NCBI RefSeq assembly: GCF_902706185.1
Contig: NZ_CACSJM010000051.1
Location: 1-37,678, forward strand
Source: Roseomonas sp. 18066
Lineage (GTDB): Bacteria > Pseudomonadota > Alphaproteobacteria > Acetobacterales > Acetobacteraceae
DNA length: 37,678 nucleotides
Direction of reading: 5' to 3'
Position 1 is the first letter of the stretch. The number at the start of each line of letters is the position of its first letter. The translations under genes and the position numbers were made by a program. Below the pieces are notes generated by a model that saw nothing but the letters and a program-made list of their open reading frames with translations, ran no database searches and was not told where the DNA came from. Shown one piece after another: positions 24,859-33,748 of this stretch.

Positions 24859-25024
24859 GACCCATTCTCCGCCTCTCCATTAGCCCGCCGGGACCGATAG
24901 CCATCATCAGGCTGGCGCATCAATCGGGCTGCCAGCCGCGGCGCCATGGCGGGGAGGGGGCCTTGCCGGGACGCTGGAATTGGTGACCAATCCGCGGCAC
25001 CAGAACCGAAGCCGAGCCCTGCCG

Positions 25025-26206
<1,182 letters not shown>

Positions 26207-26222
26207 GGGCGGGCAGGGGCCG

Positions 26223-26903
26223 ATGCGCGCCGCCGCCGGCCGCCCCTCCCGGTCCGACCGCCTGGCCGATGCGATCAGCGCCGATATCCAGGCGGGCGTG
26301 CTGGCGCCGGGGCACTGGCTGAAGCAGGTCGATCTCGAGGAAGGCTACGGCGCCACCCGCAACACGGTGCGCAACGCGCTGCTCAAGCTGGCGCTGCAGC
26401 GCTTCGTCGTGCATGCGCCGAACCGTGGCTACCGCGTCCCCTCGATGGACCCGCGGCGGCAGCGGGAGCAGCGGGAGCTGCGCATGATCCTGGAAGCGGC
26501 GATGGTGCCGGAGATGGTGCGGCAGGCCACGGCGGCGGTGATCGCCGAGCTGGCGGTGCTGGCCACGGCCTTCGAAGCGCTGGTGGCGGGCGGCGAGTTC
26601 CTGCGCCTCATCGAGGCCAATGCCGCCTTCCACCAGCGGATGCACGGCCTCTGCCGGAACACGCTGCTGGTCGCGCAGGTCCAGGAGATCCGCGCCACCA
26701 TGCGGCCCATCCCCGGCAGCACCTGGCCCAGCCGCGCACGCATGGAGCAATCCGGGCGCGAGCACCGGGCGATGGTCGAGGCGCTGGCAGGCGGCGAGGT
26801 CGAGCGGCTGATGCGCCTGGTGGTCGACCACATCGGCAAGGGCGCGGCGGCCGGGGTGACGATGGTGCGGCTGCATCCGCCGGCGCTTCCCGGCGAGGCA
26901 TGA
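26223..26903 (+). CDS. GntR-family regulator with FCD domain
   Basis: This 226-aa protein has an N-terminal winged HTH (RLADAISADIQAGVLAPGHW, GATRNTVRNALLKLALQRFV, NRGYRVPSM) and a C-terminal all-helical FCD ligand domain (from about residue 90). The domain shows the family's EANAAFHQRMH and REHRAMVEALAGGEVERL segments, which in relatives supply metal-binding His residues. AGGGG precedes ATG 26223. The in-frame start at 26124 lies within the upstream gene and is not credible. It follows the M20 hydrolase gene by 16 bp, so it probably controls that gene, with a carboxylate or acyl-amino-acid effector as inference. Confidence 0.9.
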   Translation: MRAAAGRPSRSDRLADAISADIQAGVLAPGHWLKQVDLEEGYGATRNTVRNALLKLALQRFVVHAPNRGYRVPSMDPRRQREQRELRMILEAAMVPEMVRQATAAVIAELAVLATAFEALVAGGEFLRLIEANAAFHQRMHGLCRNTLLVAQVQEIRATMRPIPGSTWPSRARMEQSGREHRAMVEALAGGEVERLMRLVVDHIGKGAAAGVTMVRLHPPALPGEA

Positions 26904-26982
26904 CGGCGTCCGGCGGGACGGAACGGCTTCGGTGGCCGCGCCGCCTGTGCTACCGGCTTGGCATCGAGGGGGAGGGCCGCCG

Positions 26983-27552
26983 ATGGGCGAGGTGATGCGG
27001 TGCCGCTGGGCGAATGGCGACGCGCTGATGCAGCAATATCACGACCAGGAATGGGGCGTGCCGCTGCGCGACAGCCGGGCGCTGTGGGAGATGCTGATGC
27101 TGGAGGGGTTCCAGGCCGGCCTGTCCTGGATCACCATCCTGCGCCGGCGGGAGGGGTTTCGTGCCGCCTTCCGCGATTTCGACCCGGTGGCGGTGGCGGC
27201 GTTCGGCCCGGCGGATGTCGACCGGCTGATGGGCGATGCCGGCATCATCCGGGCGCGGGCGAAGATCGAGGCGACGATCGGCAATGCCCGGGCCTATCTG
27301 GCGATGCAGGCTGCCGGCGATGATTTCGGCGAATTCGCCTGGGGCTTCGTCGATGGCGTGCCGCTGGTGGGCGATGGCGTGGCCTTGCCGGCGAAGACGC
27401 CGCTGTCCGAGGCGATGTCGGTCGCGCTGAAGAAGCGCGGCTTCAAGTTCGTGGGCCCGGTGATCGTCTATGCCTGGATGCAGGCCGTGGGGTTGGTCGA
27501 CGACCATGCCGAGGACTGCTTCTGCCGCCAGCGCGCAAAAGAACAGAAATAG
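26983..27552 (+). CDS. tag: DNA-3-methyladenine glycosylase I
   Basis: This 189-aa protein excises 3-methyladenine from alkylated DNA. It matches Tag over its whole length: CRWAN near the N-terminus, YHDQEWGVPLRDS, the base-recognition region LMLEGFQAGLSWITIL with Glu41 and Trp49, and KKRGFKFVGP. The zinc site is complete with Cys7, His20, His175 and Cys179 (MRC..., YHD, DDHAEDC). GGGGGAGGG lies just upstream of ATG 26983; an ATG at 26995 is close but has poorer spacing. It is monocistronic and ends in a strong terminator. Housekeeping alkylation repair. Confidence 0.96.
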   Translation: MGEVMRCRWANGDALMQQYHDQEWGVPLRDSRALWEMLMLEGFQAGLSWITILRRREGFRAAFRDFDPVAVAAFGPADVDRLMGDAGIIRARAKIEATIGNARAYLAMQAAGDDFGEFAWGFVDGVPLVGDGVALPAKTPLSEAMSVALKKRGFKFVGPVIVYAWMQAVGLVDDHAEDCFCRQRAKEQK

Positions 27553-27560
27553 AAGGGGGT

Positions 27561-27582
27561 GCGGGGGGATACCTCCCCCCGC
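27561..27582. terminator. Bidirectional terminator between tag and the NUDIX gene
   Basis: GCGGGGGG, six-base loop, CCCCCCGC: a perfect 8-bp GC stem beginning 9 bp after the tag stop. With a bulge the stem extends to AAGG/CCTT. T-rich tails on both sides (GCTTATTGTTT on plus, CTTCTATTTC on minus) make it work on both strands. Confidence 0.85.
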
Positions 27583-27596
27583 CCTTGCTTATTGTT

Positions 27597-28151
27597 TCAG
27601 ACGCTGGTGGTCGCCCCCGGCAGCGGCGTCATCCCGCGGGTGTCTTCGGGCGGGTTGGTTGCGGGTGCGCCAAGGGGCGCGTCGCGGGTAGCGTGCCAGT
27701 GCCGCAGCGCCCAATGAACGGAAGGGAAAGCGATGTCCCCCCAGGGGATCTCGTCCCAGGCGAAGAAGCGCGTCTCCAGGCTTTCCGGCCCCGGCGCGAT
27801 GCCCGGCTCGGCGAGATGGGCCCGGAACAGGATCTGCACCTGGCCGATGCGGGCGATGGAATAGACCGCCAGCACGCCTTCGATGGCGATGCGGGCCTGG
27901 GCTTCCTCGAAGGCCTCGCGGGCGGCGCCTTCGGCCACGGTCTCGCCGAGCTCCATGAAGCCGGCGGGCAGGGTCCAGAAGCCGGTGCGGGGCGGGATGG
28001 CGCGGCGGCAGAGCAGGATGCGCCCGTGCTCCACCACCACCGCGCCGGTGACGATCTTCGGGTTCTCGTAGTTGACGAAGCCGCAATCGGCGCAGGTCAG
28101 GCGCTCGCGGTCTTCGCCTTCGGGGATCACGCGGTGGAAATGCCCGGCCAT
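27597..28151 (-). CDS. NUDIX hydrolase with N-terminal Zn-ribbon-like segment
   Basis: This 184-aa protein has a complete NUDIX box (GFMELGETVAEGAAREAFEE), which binds Mg2+ and hydrolyses nucleoside diphosphate-X compounds. An N-terminal CADC pair followed by GFVNYENPKIVTGAVV resembles the zinc-ribbon entry of NADH-pyrophosphatase-like NUDIX proteins, but only one CxxC pair is visible. The substrate cannot be predicted. The chosen ATG at 28151 gives the usual start; an upstream TTG at 28187 would lengthen it by 12 residues and bring it 4 bp from truA. It is the last gene of the def-fmt-truA block and ends at the shared terminator. Confidence 0.88.
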   Translation of the reverse strand: MAGHFHRVIPEGEDRERLTCADCGFVNYENPKIVTGAVVVEHGRILLCRRAIPPRTGFWTLPAGFMELGETVAEGAAREAFEEAQARIAIEGVLAVYSIARIGQVQILFRAHLAEPGIAPGPESLETRFFAWDEIPWGDIAFPSVHWALRHWHATRDAPLGAPATNPPEDTRGMTPLPGATTSV

Positions 28152-28191
28152 GCGCGCCAGCCTGCCGGGGCCGGCGGCGGGCCGCAAGCCT

Positions 28192-28953
28192 TCAGCACCA
28201 GTCGATCGGCGCCGGGTAGCGGGCGGCGAGGAAGGTCAGGCCCTCGGCCGGGGCGTTCTGGCCGGCGAGTGTCCGGTCGCGCCCGTCCAGCAGCTCACGC
28301 ACCCAGGGGACGGGGCGGCGGCCGAGGCCCACCTGCATCAGGCTGCCCACCATGTTGCGCACCTGGTGGTGCAGGAAGCTGCGGGCGGCGGTGTGGACCA
28401 GAATCTCGTCGCCCTCGCGCCGGACGTCGAGCTGGTCCAGCGTGCGTAAGGCATCCTTGGCCTGGCAGGCGGCGGCGCGGAAGGCGGTGAAGTCGTGGCG
28501 GCCCAGGATGGTCTGGGCGGCGGCATGCATGGCATCGGCATCGACCGCCTGGGGGACGTGCCAGACCCGCCCCGCCAACAGCGCCGGCCGGGCGCGGCGG
28601 TTGAGGATGCGGTAGCGGTAGCTGCGGCCGATGCAGGAGAAGCGGGCCGACCATTCCTCCGGCACCCGGGCGGCGGCGACGACGGAGACCGGATGCGGGC
28701 GGCTATAGGCGTTCAGCGCCTCGCGCAGGCGCAGCGGCGGCAGGTCGAGGCCGAGCTCGATCTGCACCACCTGGCCCTCGGCATGGACGCCGGCATCGGT
28801 GCGGCCGGAGGCCTGGGTGAGGGCGGGGACGCCGCCGTTCAGCGGCGCCGCGGCCTCCTCCAGCACCTGCTGCACCGAGAGGCCGATGGCCTGGCGCTGC
28901 CAGCCGACGAAGGGCGCGCCGTCATATTCGACCAGCAGGGCGTAGCGCGGCAT
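28192..28953 (-). CDS. truA: tRNA pseudouridine(38-40) synthase
   Basis: This 253-aa enzyme isomerises uridines 38-40 in the anticodon stem of tRNAs. It has the TruA N-terminus (YALLVEYDGAPFVGWQRQ) and the catalytic Asp53 in GRTDAGVHA. Further signature blocks are RSYRYRILNRR, GRHDFTAFRAA and RSFLHHQVRNMVGSLMQVG. It is full length for the family. It follows fmt with a one-base gap, so the two are co-transcribed and probably coupled. The def-fmt-truA association is common in alphaproteobacteria. Confidence 0.96.
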   Translation of the reverse strand: MPRYALLVEYDGAPFVGWQRQAIGLSVQQVLEEAAAPLNGGVPALTQASGRTDAGVHAEGQVVQIELGLDLPPLRLREALNAYSRPHPVSVVAAARVPEEWSARFSCIGRSYRYRILNRRARPALLAGRVWHVPQAVDADAMHAAAQTILGRHDFTAFRAAACQAKDALRTLDQLDVRREGDEILVHTAARSFLHHQVRNMVGSLMQVGLGRRPVPWVRELLDGRDRTLAGQNAPAEGLTFLAARYPAPIDWC

Positions 28954-28954
28954 G

Positions 28955-29875
28955 TCAGCCGAGCCGGCTGCCGGGCGGCAGGGCGTAGCCGCGCAGGAAA
29001 GCCTCGGCCGGCATGGCGCCGCGGCCGGCGCGCTGCAGCCGCAGCAGGCGCAGCGCGCCCTGGCCGCAGGCGATGCGCGGGGCGTCGTCGAGCACGGTGC
29101 CGGGCGGGGAAGGGGTGTCGAGCGGCGCCGGCTCGGCCTCGAGCACGCGCAGCGTCTCGCCGGCGTGCTGGAAATAGGTGCCGGGCCAGGGGTTGAGGGC
29201 GCGGATGCGGCGGTCGAGGGCGGCGGCGTCCTGGGTCCAGTCCAGCGCGCCGTCGGGCTTGCTGAGCTTGGGGGCGTAGGTGACGCCTTCTTCCGGCTGC
29301 GGCACGGCGGCCGGTTGCTCGTCCAATGCCTGCAGGATCAGCCGGCGGCCGATTTCCGCCAGGGCGTCGTGGATGGCGGGCGTGCCGTCGCGCGGGCCGA
29401 TCGGCACGGCGCCCTTCAGCAGCATCGGCCCGGTGTCGAGGCCTTCCTCCATCTGCATGATGGTGATGCCGGTCTCGGCGTCGCCGGCCAGGATGGCGGC
29501 CTGGATCGGCCCGGCGCCGCGCCAGCGCGGCAGCAGCGAGGCATGGATGTTCAGGCAGCCGCGGCGCGGCGCGTCCAGCATCTCGCGCGGCAGGATCAGC
29601 CCATAGGCGGCGACCACCGCGACATCGAGGTCGAGGGCGCGGAAGGCCGCGTGCTCGGCCGTGTCGCGGCGGACCCGGGCGGGGTGGCGCACGGCCAGGC
29701 CGAGCTCCAGCGCCGCGCGGTGCACCGGGCAGGGGGTTTCCTTCTGGCCGCGCCCGGCGGGGCGCGGCGGCTGGGTGTAGACGGCGACCACCGCATGCCC
29801 CGCCGCGTGCAGCGCACGCAGGGCCGGCACCGCGAAGTCGGGGCTGCCCATGAAGGCGAGGCGGAGCGGGGTCAC
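28955..29875 (-). CDS. fmt: Methionyl-tRNA formyltransferase
   Basis: This 306-aa protein transfers a formyl group from 10-formyl-tetrahydrofolate to initiator Met-tRNA. The catalytic residues are Asn109, His111 ([16 protein letters not shown]) and Asp147 (EGLDTGPML). The N-terminus ([16 protein letters not shown]) and C-terminal tRNA-binding domain (about 206-306) are complete. The ATG at 29875 overlaps the def stop (ATGA), so it is translationally coupled to peptide deformylase, which reverses formylation on nascent proteins. Confidence 0.97.
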   Translation of the reverse strand: MTPLRLAFMGSPDFAVPALRALHAAGHAVVAVYTQPPRPAGRGQKETPCPVHRAALELGLAVRHPARVRRDTAEHAAFRALDLDVAVVAAYGLILPREMLDAPRRGCLNIHASLLPRWRGAGPIQAAILAGDAETGITIMQMEEGLDTGPMLLKGAVPIGPRDGTPAIHDALAEIGRRLILQALDEQPAAVPQPEEGVTYAPKLSKPDGALDWTQDAAALDRRIRALNPWPGTYFQHAGETLRVLEAEPAPLDTPSPPGTVLDDAPRIACGQGALRLLRLQRAGRGAMPAEAFLRGYALPPGSRLG

Positions 29876-30402
29876 TCGTCGCGGCCCTTGGACTTCAGCT
29901 CCTTGGCCAGCTTGCGCAGCATCATGTTGCGCTTCAGCGCCGAGAGATGGTCGACGAAGAGCACGCCGTTCAGATGGTCGATCTCGTGCTGCAGGCAGGT
30001 GGCCATCAGCCCGTCGGCGGTCATCTCGCGCCTGGCGCCGTCGAGGTCGAGCCAGCGCACCTTCACCTCGGCCGGGCGGACCACCTCGGCATATTGGTTG
30101 GGCAGCGACAGGCAGCCTTCCTCATGCGACGACAGCTGCTGGCTGGCGGCGACGATCTCCGGATTGACCATGACATAGGGCTGCGGCTGGTCGTCGGGCT
30201 GCAGGTCGATGACGACCAGGCGCAGCAGCTCGCCGATCTGCGGCGCGGCCAAGCCGATGCCGGGGGCCTTGTACATGGTGGCGAGCATGCGGGGGGCCAG
30301 GGCGCGCACCGTCTCGGTGTCGCCGGGGCCGACGGGGCGGGCCTTGGCGCGCAGCTTCGCGTCAGGGACCAGCAGGATGGGCAGAAGGGCGGGTTCGGAC
30401 AT
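29872..30402 (-). CDS. def: Peptide deformylase
   Basis: This 176-aa metalloenzyme removes the N-formyl group from new proteins. All three motifs are present: [10 protein letters not shown] (48-57), EGCLSLP with metal ligand Cys97, and QHEIDH with His139, Glu140 and His143. It is a class I bacterial type with the usual length and a basic C-terminal helix ([17 protein letters not shown]). It is the first gene of the block def-fmt-truA-NUDIX. Its promoter must lie in the gap shared with the divergent hsp20 gene. Confidence 0.97.
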   Translation of the reverse strand: MSEPALLPILLVPDAKLRAKARPVGPGDTETVRALAPRMLATMYKAPGIGLAAPQIGELLRLVVIDLQPDDQPQPYVMVNPEIVAASQQLSSHEEGCLSLPNQYAEVVRPAEVKVRWLDLDGARREMTADGLMATCLQHEIDHLNGVLFVDHLSALKRNMMLRKLAKELKSKGRDE

Positions 30403-30569
30403 GGAAAGGGTGCTCTAGCTTCTGGCCGGGCCGGCTTCAACTGCCGCGGGCGGAAGAGCGGACCCGCGCGGCGGGGGGAGGCGCAGGGCAGCGCCATCGG
30501 CGGCCTGCAAAGGCACAGCCATGGCGCGGCCTCTTGCATCCGGCGGCGGAGCGCACAAACTGTCCTGGC

Positions 30570-30597
30570 GTGGCGGGGTGCTTCGGGTCCCGCCCAC
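30570..30597 (+). promoter_or_regulatory. Leader hairpin before hsp20
   Basis: GTGGCGGG (30570-30577) pairs with CCCGCCCAC (30589-30597) with one bulged base. It lies 12 bp before the ribosome binding site (GGAGGAG, 30610-30616), which could itself weakly pair with the following TTCCT. Small heat-shock genes often have ROSE-type RNA thermometers, so a thermosensor is possible, but I do not see the diagnostic ROSE pattern clearly. Confidence 0.3.
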
Positions 30598-30628
30598 GGC
30601 TCGCTCATCGGAGGAGTTCCTGGCTGCC

Positions 30629-31132
30629 ATGTCTCGTTCGTCGCTTTTCGGCTCGCCCCTGTTTCTCGGCTTCGACCATCTGGAGCAGATGCTCGACCGG
30701 GTGGCGAAGAACGCCGATGGGTATCCGCCGTACAATATCGAGCAGACCGCCGAGAATCGGCTGCGCATCACCCTGGCCGTGGCCGGCTTCAGCATGGACG
30801 ACCTGCAGATCACGCAGGAGGACAACCAGCTAGTGGTCCGCGGCAAGCAGAAGGACGAGAGCGAAGGCCGCGTCTTCCTGCATCGCGGCATCGCCGCCCG
30901 GCAGTTCCACCGCGCCTTCGTCCTGGCCGAGGGCATCGATGTCGAAGGCGCCTGGCTGGATAACGGGCTGCTGCATATCGACCTGAAGCGGCCGCAGCCC
31001 GCCGTGCGGGTCAAGGCGATCCAGATCGGCATGCGCGGCGCCCAGGGCGGCCGGGCGGTGGTGCAGAGCGCCCCCCAGGAGGAGAGCCAGATCGCCGTCA
31101 GCCAGGTGCCGGTCGGCCAGATCACCGGCTGA
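30629..31132 (+). CDS. Small heat-shock protein Hsp20 (IbpA-like)
   Basis: This 167-aa ATP-independent holdase binds unfolding proteins. The alpha-crystallin domain (about 35-125) is clear: YPPYNIEQTAENRLRITLAV, VAGFSMDDL, NQLVVRGKQ, FLHRGIAARQFHRAF and the terminal part with NGLLHIDLKR. The N-terminus (SLFGSPLFLGFDHLEQML) is class-A/IbpA-like. The ATG at 30629 follows GGAGGAG by 12 bases; an upstream in-frame start at 30521 would only read promoter and leader DNA. CTTGCA at 30533-30538 might be a heat-shock -35 element, but the -10 is not clear. The C-terminal tail is Gln/Ser-rich. Confidence 0.93.
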   Translation: MSRSSLFGSPLFLGFDHLEQMLDRVAKNADGYPPYNIEQTAENRLRITLAVAGFSMDDLQITQEDNQLVVRGKQKDESEGRVFLHRGIAARQFHRAFVLAEGIDVEGAWLDNGLLHIDLKRPQPAVRVKAIQIGMRGAQGGRAVVQSAPQEESQIAVSQVPVGQITG

Positions 31133-31335
31133 CGCCGGGGGCCAGACCGGTCACTTCTCGCTTCCCGGCACAAAAAGGCTGCAAAACCTTCAGGCTTCCC
31201 GGGCATTGTCCTTTTGATCCGCCTTCGCGATCGAGGCGGGGATGAGGGCAGGGAAGACCACAGGATTCCACAGCGGTGCATTTGATGGACCGCAGCGCCG
31301 GGCCCCGAAAGGGACGGCAGAAGGAGATTCCCGCG

Positions 31336-31578
31336 ATGAACAAGGAAGGTCCCACACGCCCCTTCGCCGCCGCCGATGCGCTGCGGCAGCTTGCCCCCGC
31401 CGACTGGGCGCGCTTCGGGGCGGAGCAGATCGCCTATATCCGGCCGATCGTCATGGATGGCGCGCCGGCGGTGGCCATCCATTCTGCGGATGGCACGCAG
31501 ATCGGCGCGGCGCCGGATACCAGCCTGGCCACGGCCGCCATCCTGCAGCACGAGATGCTGCCGGTCCTGGTGCACTGA
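31336..31578 (+). CDS. DUF1150-family protein
   Basis: This 80-aa protein has the DUF1150 pattern: TRPFAAADALRQLAPAD, GAEQIAYIRPIV in the middle, and a C-terminal AIHSADGTQIG followed by a short helix. DUF1150 genes are usually found beside hsp20/ibpA genes in alphaproteobacteria, as here, so a role in the heat-shock response is inferred; the biochemical function is unknown. AAGGAGA precedes ATG 31336 at a good distance. The upstream ATG at 31276 is less likely. It is 203 bp from hsp20, long enough for its own promoter. Confidence 0.85.
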   Translation: MNKEGPTRPFAAADALRQLAPADWARFGAEQIAYIRPIVMDGAPAVAIHSADGTQIGAAPDTSLATAAILQHEMLPVLVH

Positions 31579-31769
31579 CGCCGCCAGACGGCACGCGTCG
31601 CGCGCCAGGATGGCGCGCCGGGTCTTGGCGCCGCGTCCCTTCAGGGGGCGCGGCGCGGTTGTTTTCGGCGGGTTTTTTCGCCGGGCGGCGGGATCGCGCA
31701 ATCGCTGCGCGTAAAGCTGCGGAAGGTGGTTGCCCTGCCGCCGCAACCCCGCTAGATAGCGGCCGCGGC

Positions 31770-31844
<75 letters not shown>

Positions 31845-31872
31845 GCCCCCCAACGACATCGGTTTTATCAGA

Positions 31873-31899
31873 ACGACAGCCGCGCGCCGGGCCTGTCGT
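31873..31899 (+). terminator. Terminator after tRNA-Thr
   Basis: ACGACAG, a GC-rich 13-base loop, CTGTCGT (7-bp stem), followed by CTTT and further T-rich sequence. It lies 29 bp after the tRNA end. Confidence 0.65.
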
Positions 31900-31959
31900 C
31901 TTTGGCCCTTCTTGCGGCGTCCGCCCGGCGCCCGCCGCATGACTGTGTCCGCGGGTGAT

Positions 31960-31996
31960 TATTGAGAGTCATTCGCATTGCAACGAAGTCTCAATA
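31960..31996. promoter_or_regulatory. Fur-like site inside an inverted repeat, ahead of the tonB operon
   Basis: TTGAGAGTCATTCGCA (31962-31977) resembles the centre of Fur/iron-box palindromes (TGATAATCATTATCA type), with TGA...TCATTC conserved. It is overlapped by perfect 8-bp arms TATTGAGA and TCTCAATA, 21 bp apart. The position before the exbB-exbD-tonB cluster makes iron control likely. The start of the next gene is 20-40 bp downstream, so the site could cover its promoter or leader. Confidence 0.5.
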
Positions 31997-32036
31997 GCGG
32001 CATAAGCCAACGCAGATGCGAAAGGGTAATGCCGCA

Positions 32037-32501
32037 ATGCCGCTCCGTCGGGTCCTGTCCACCTTCGGGCTGTTCGCCGCGCTGGCCGTGACGGGGGCCG
32101 CCGGCCTGGCCGCCCCGGCCCGGGCGCAGAGCCCGGCCACGCCGGGGACGGCGAAGATCGGGCTGGAGCTGAACCGGCTGGAAAGCCGCCCCGAAGGCTG
32201 CCGGGTGTGGCTGCTGCTGCGCAACCCGGCGCCCGAGGCGGTCGACCCGCTGCGCCTCGACTTGCTGGTCTTCGGCAAGGACGGGGTGATCGCCCGCCGG
32301 CTGGCGCTGGATGTCGGGCCCCTGCCGCAAGAAAAAACCATGGCCCGGATCTTCGATCTGGCCAGCCAGCCCTGCGACGGGATCGGCGCCGTGCTGCTGA
32401 ACGACCTTCTGGCCTGCGGCGGCACCCCCGAGACCCGGGCCGCCTGCCTGCCGCGCCTGGCGCTCGCCTCGCGCGTCGACGGCGTCACTTTCGAAAAGTA
32501 A
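32037..32501 (+). CDS. Exported hypothetical protein in the tonB operon
   Basis: This 154-aa protein has an N-terminal signal (PLRRVLSTFGLFAALAV, cleavage near ARAQ). Of the three Cys after the signal, two (SQPCDG and ACGG) are close together and probably form a disulfide. The mature part (LELNRLESRPEGCRVWLLLRN) looks beta-rich and has no domain I recognise. Similar short exported proteins, often annotated only as signal-sequence domain proteins, precede exbB in related organisms. ATG 32037 has AAAGGG nearby; ATG 32016 is also in frame but lacks a ribosome binding site. It ends 10 bp before exbB and is clearly co-transcribed with it. The function in iron or TonB transport is unknown. Confidence 0.75.
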   Translation: MPLRRVLSTFGLFAALAVTGAAGLAAPARAQSPATPGTAKIGLELNRLESRPEGCRVWLLLRNPAPEAVDPLRLDLLVFGKDGVIARRLALDVGPLPQEKTMARIFDLASQPCDGIGAVLLNDLLACGGTPETRAACLPRLALASRVDGVTFEK

Positions 32502-32511
32502 GGAGGTCGCG

Positions 32512-33279
32512 ATGAACCCGACCGAGACCGTCACCGCCACGCCCGGCGTCGTTCCTGGCCTCGATGCCGCCATCGCCGCGGCGGGCCATGGCCCCGACAT
32601 GTCGATGCTCGGCCTGTTCATGCAGGCCGACTGGGTCGTCAAGGCGGTGATGATCGCGCTCGCGCTGGCCTCCGTCGTCTGCTGGGCCATCATCGTCGAG
32701 AAATCGCTGCTGCTCGGTCGGCTGAAGCGCGAGATCCGCGGCCTGGTGGCCGCCGCCGCGCCGGGCGCCGGGCAGGGGCTGCCCTCGCCGCAGGGCGAGG
32801 GGCTGGCCGCCCGGGTGCTGCGCGCCGGCACCCGCGAATGGCGCGACGGCCGCGAGCAGGGCGAGAGCCGCTTCGAGTACCGGCACCGCATGGAGCATGC
32901 GATGCGCCATGCCCTGTCCGGCGAGCTGCGCCGGGTCGAGCCGGGCCTGCCCTTCCTGGCCACCACCGGCGCCGTCGCCCCCTTCATCGGGCTGTTCGGC
33001 ACGGTCTGGGGCATCATGAACAGCTTCGCCGGCATCGCGCAGAGCAACGACACCAGCCTGGCCGTGGTCGCCCCCGGCATCGCCGAGGCGCTGTTCGCCA
33101 CCGCCATCGGCCTGATCGCGGCGATCCCGGCGGTCATGGCCTATAACCGGCTGCTGGTCCGGCTCGGCCGGCTGCGTCAGGACGGCCAGTCGGCCGCCGC
33201 CGACCTCGCCGCCAGCCTGTCGCGCCGCCCGCCCAGCCTGGCGGCCGCCGCCGGCAGCCGCAGCGCGGCGGCGGAGTAA
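32512..33279 (+). CDS. exbB: ExbB/MotA/TolQ-family proton channel subunit
   Basis: This 255-aa inner-membrane protein has three membrane helices. The first is near 38-58 ([17 protein letters not shown]). The later ones hold the family core [21 protein letters not shown] and [17 protein letters not shown], with the polar residues that line the proton channel. With ExbD it forms the proton-driven motor that energises TonB. A perfect AAGGAGG ribosome binding site lies seven bases ahead. A TolQ could look similar, but the neighbours exbD and tonB settle the assignment. It is followed by exbD after 5 bp. Confidence 0.94.
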   Translation: MNPTETVTATPGVVPGLDAAIAAAGHGPDMSMLGLFMQADWVVKAVMIALALASVVCWAIIVEKSLLLGRLKREIRGLVAAAAPGAGQGLPSPQGEGLAARVLRAGTREWRDGREQGESRFEYRHRMEHAMRHALSGELRRVEPGLPFLATTGAVAPFIGLFGTVWGIMNSFAGIAQSNDTSLAVVAPGIAEALFATAIGLIAAIPAVMAYNRLLVRLGRLRQDGQSAAADLAASLSRRPPSLAAAAGSRSAAAE

Positions 33280-33284
33280 GCCGG

Positions 33285-33734
33285 ATGGCCTTCGCTGGCC
33301 CGAGCCACAGCGGCGGGGATGACGACGCCCCGCTGCCGATGGCCGACATGAATGTCACGCCGCTGGTCGACGTCATGCTGGTGCTGCTGATCGTCTTCAT
33401 GGTGGCAGCCCCCATGATGGTCGTGGGCGTGCCGGTAAACCTGCCGAAGACCGCCGCCCCGCGCGCCGCGGCGCCGCGGCCACCGGTGGTGCTGACCGTC
33501 GGCCCCGACGGCAAGGTCTATCTGCGCCAGGACGAGATCGCCGTGGCCGACCTGCCGGCGAAGCTCGCCGAGCTGCACAGGAACGACCCCGAGGCCCCGG
33601 TCTATGTCCGCGGCGACCGCGCCGTGCCGTATGGCGAGGTGCTGCGGGTGATGGGCCGGGTGACCCAGGCGGGCATCACCCGCGTGTCGCTGATCGCCGA
33701 GGCGGAAGCCTCGACGCCGGTCCAGGCGCGCTGA
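33285..33734 (+). CDS. exbD: ExbD/TolR-family biopolymer transport protein
   Basis: This 149-aa protein has one membrane helix (about 26-46) carrying the essential proton-binding Asp29 in MNVTPLVDVMLVLLIVFMV. The periplasmic domain (about 60-149, VVLTVGPDGKVYLRQDE) is the ExbD/TolR fold. It works with ExbB as the proton-motive motor for TonB. Alternatives such as TolR are less likely because of the adjacent tonB gene. It begins 5 bp after exbB and ends 14 bp before tonB. Confidence 0.94.
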   Translation: MAFAGPSHSGGDDDAPLPMADMNVTPLVDVMLVLLIVFMVAAPMMVVGVPVNLPKTAAPRAAAPRPPVVLTVGPDGKVYLRQDEIAVADLPAKLAELHRNDPEAPVYVRGDRAVPYGEVLRVMGRVTQAGITRVSLIAEAEASTPVQAR

Positions 33735-33748
33735 CGGGCGAGGCCACG

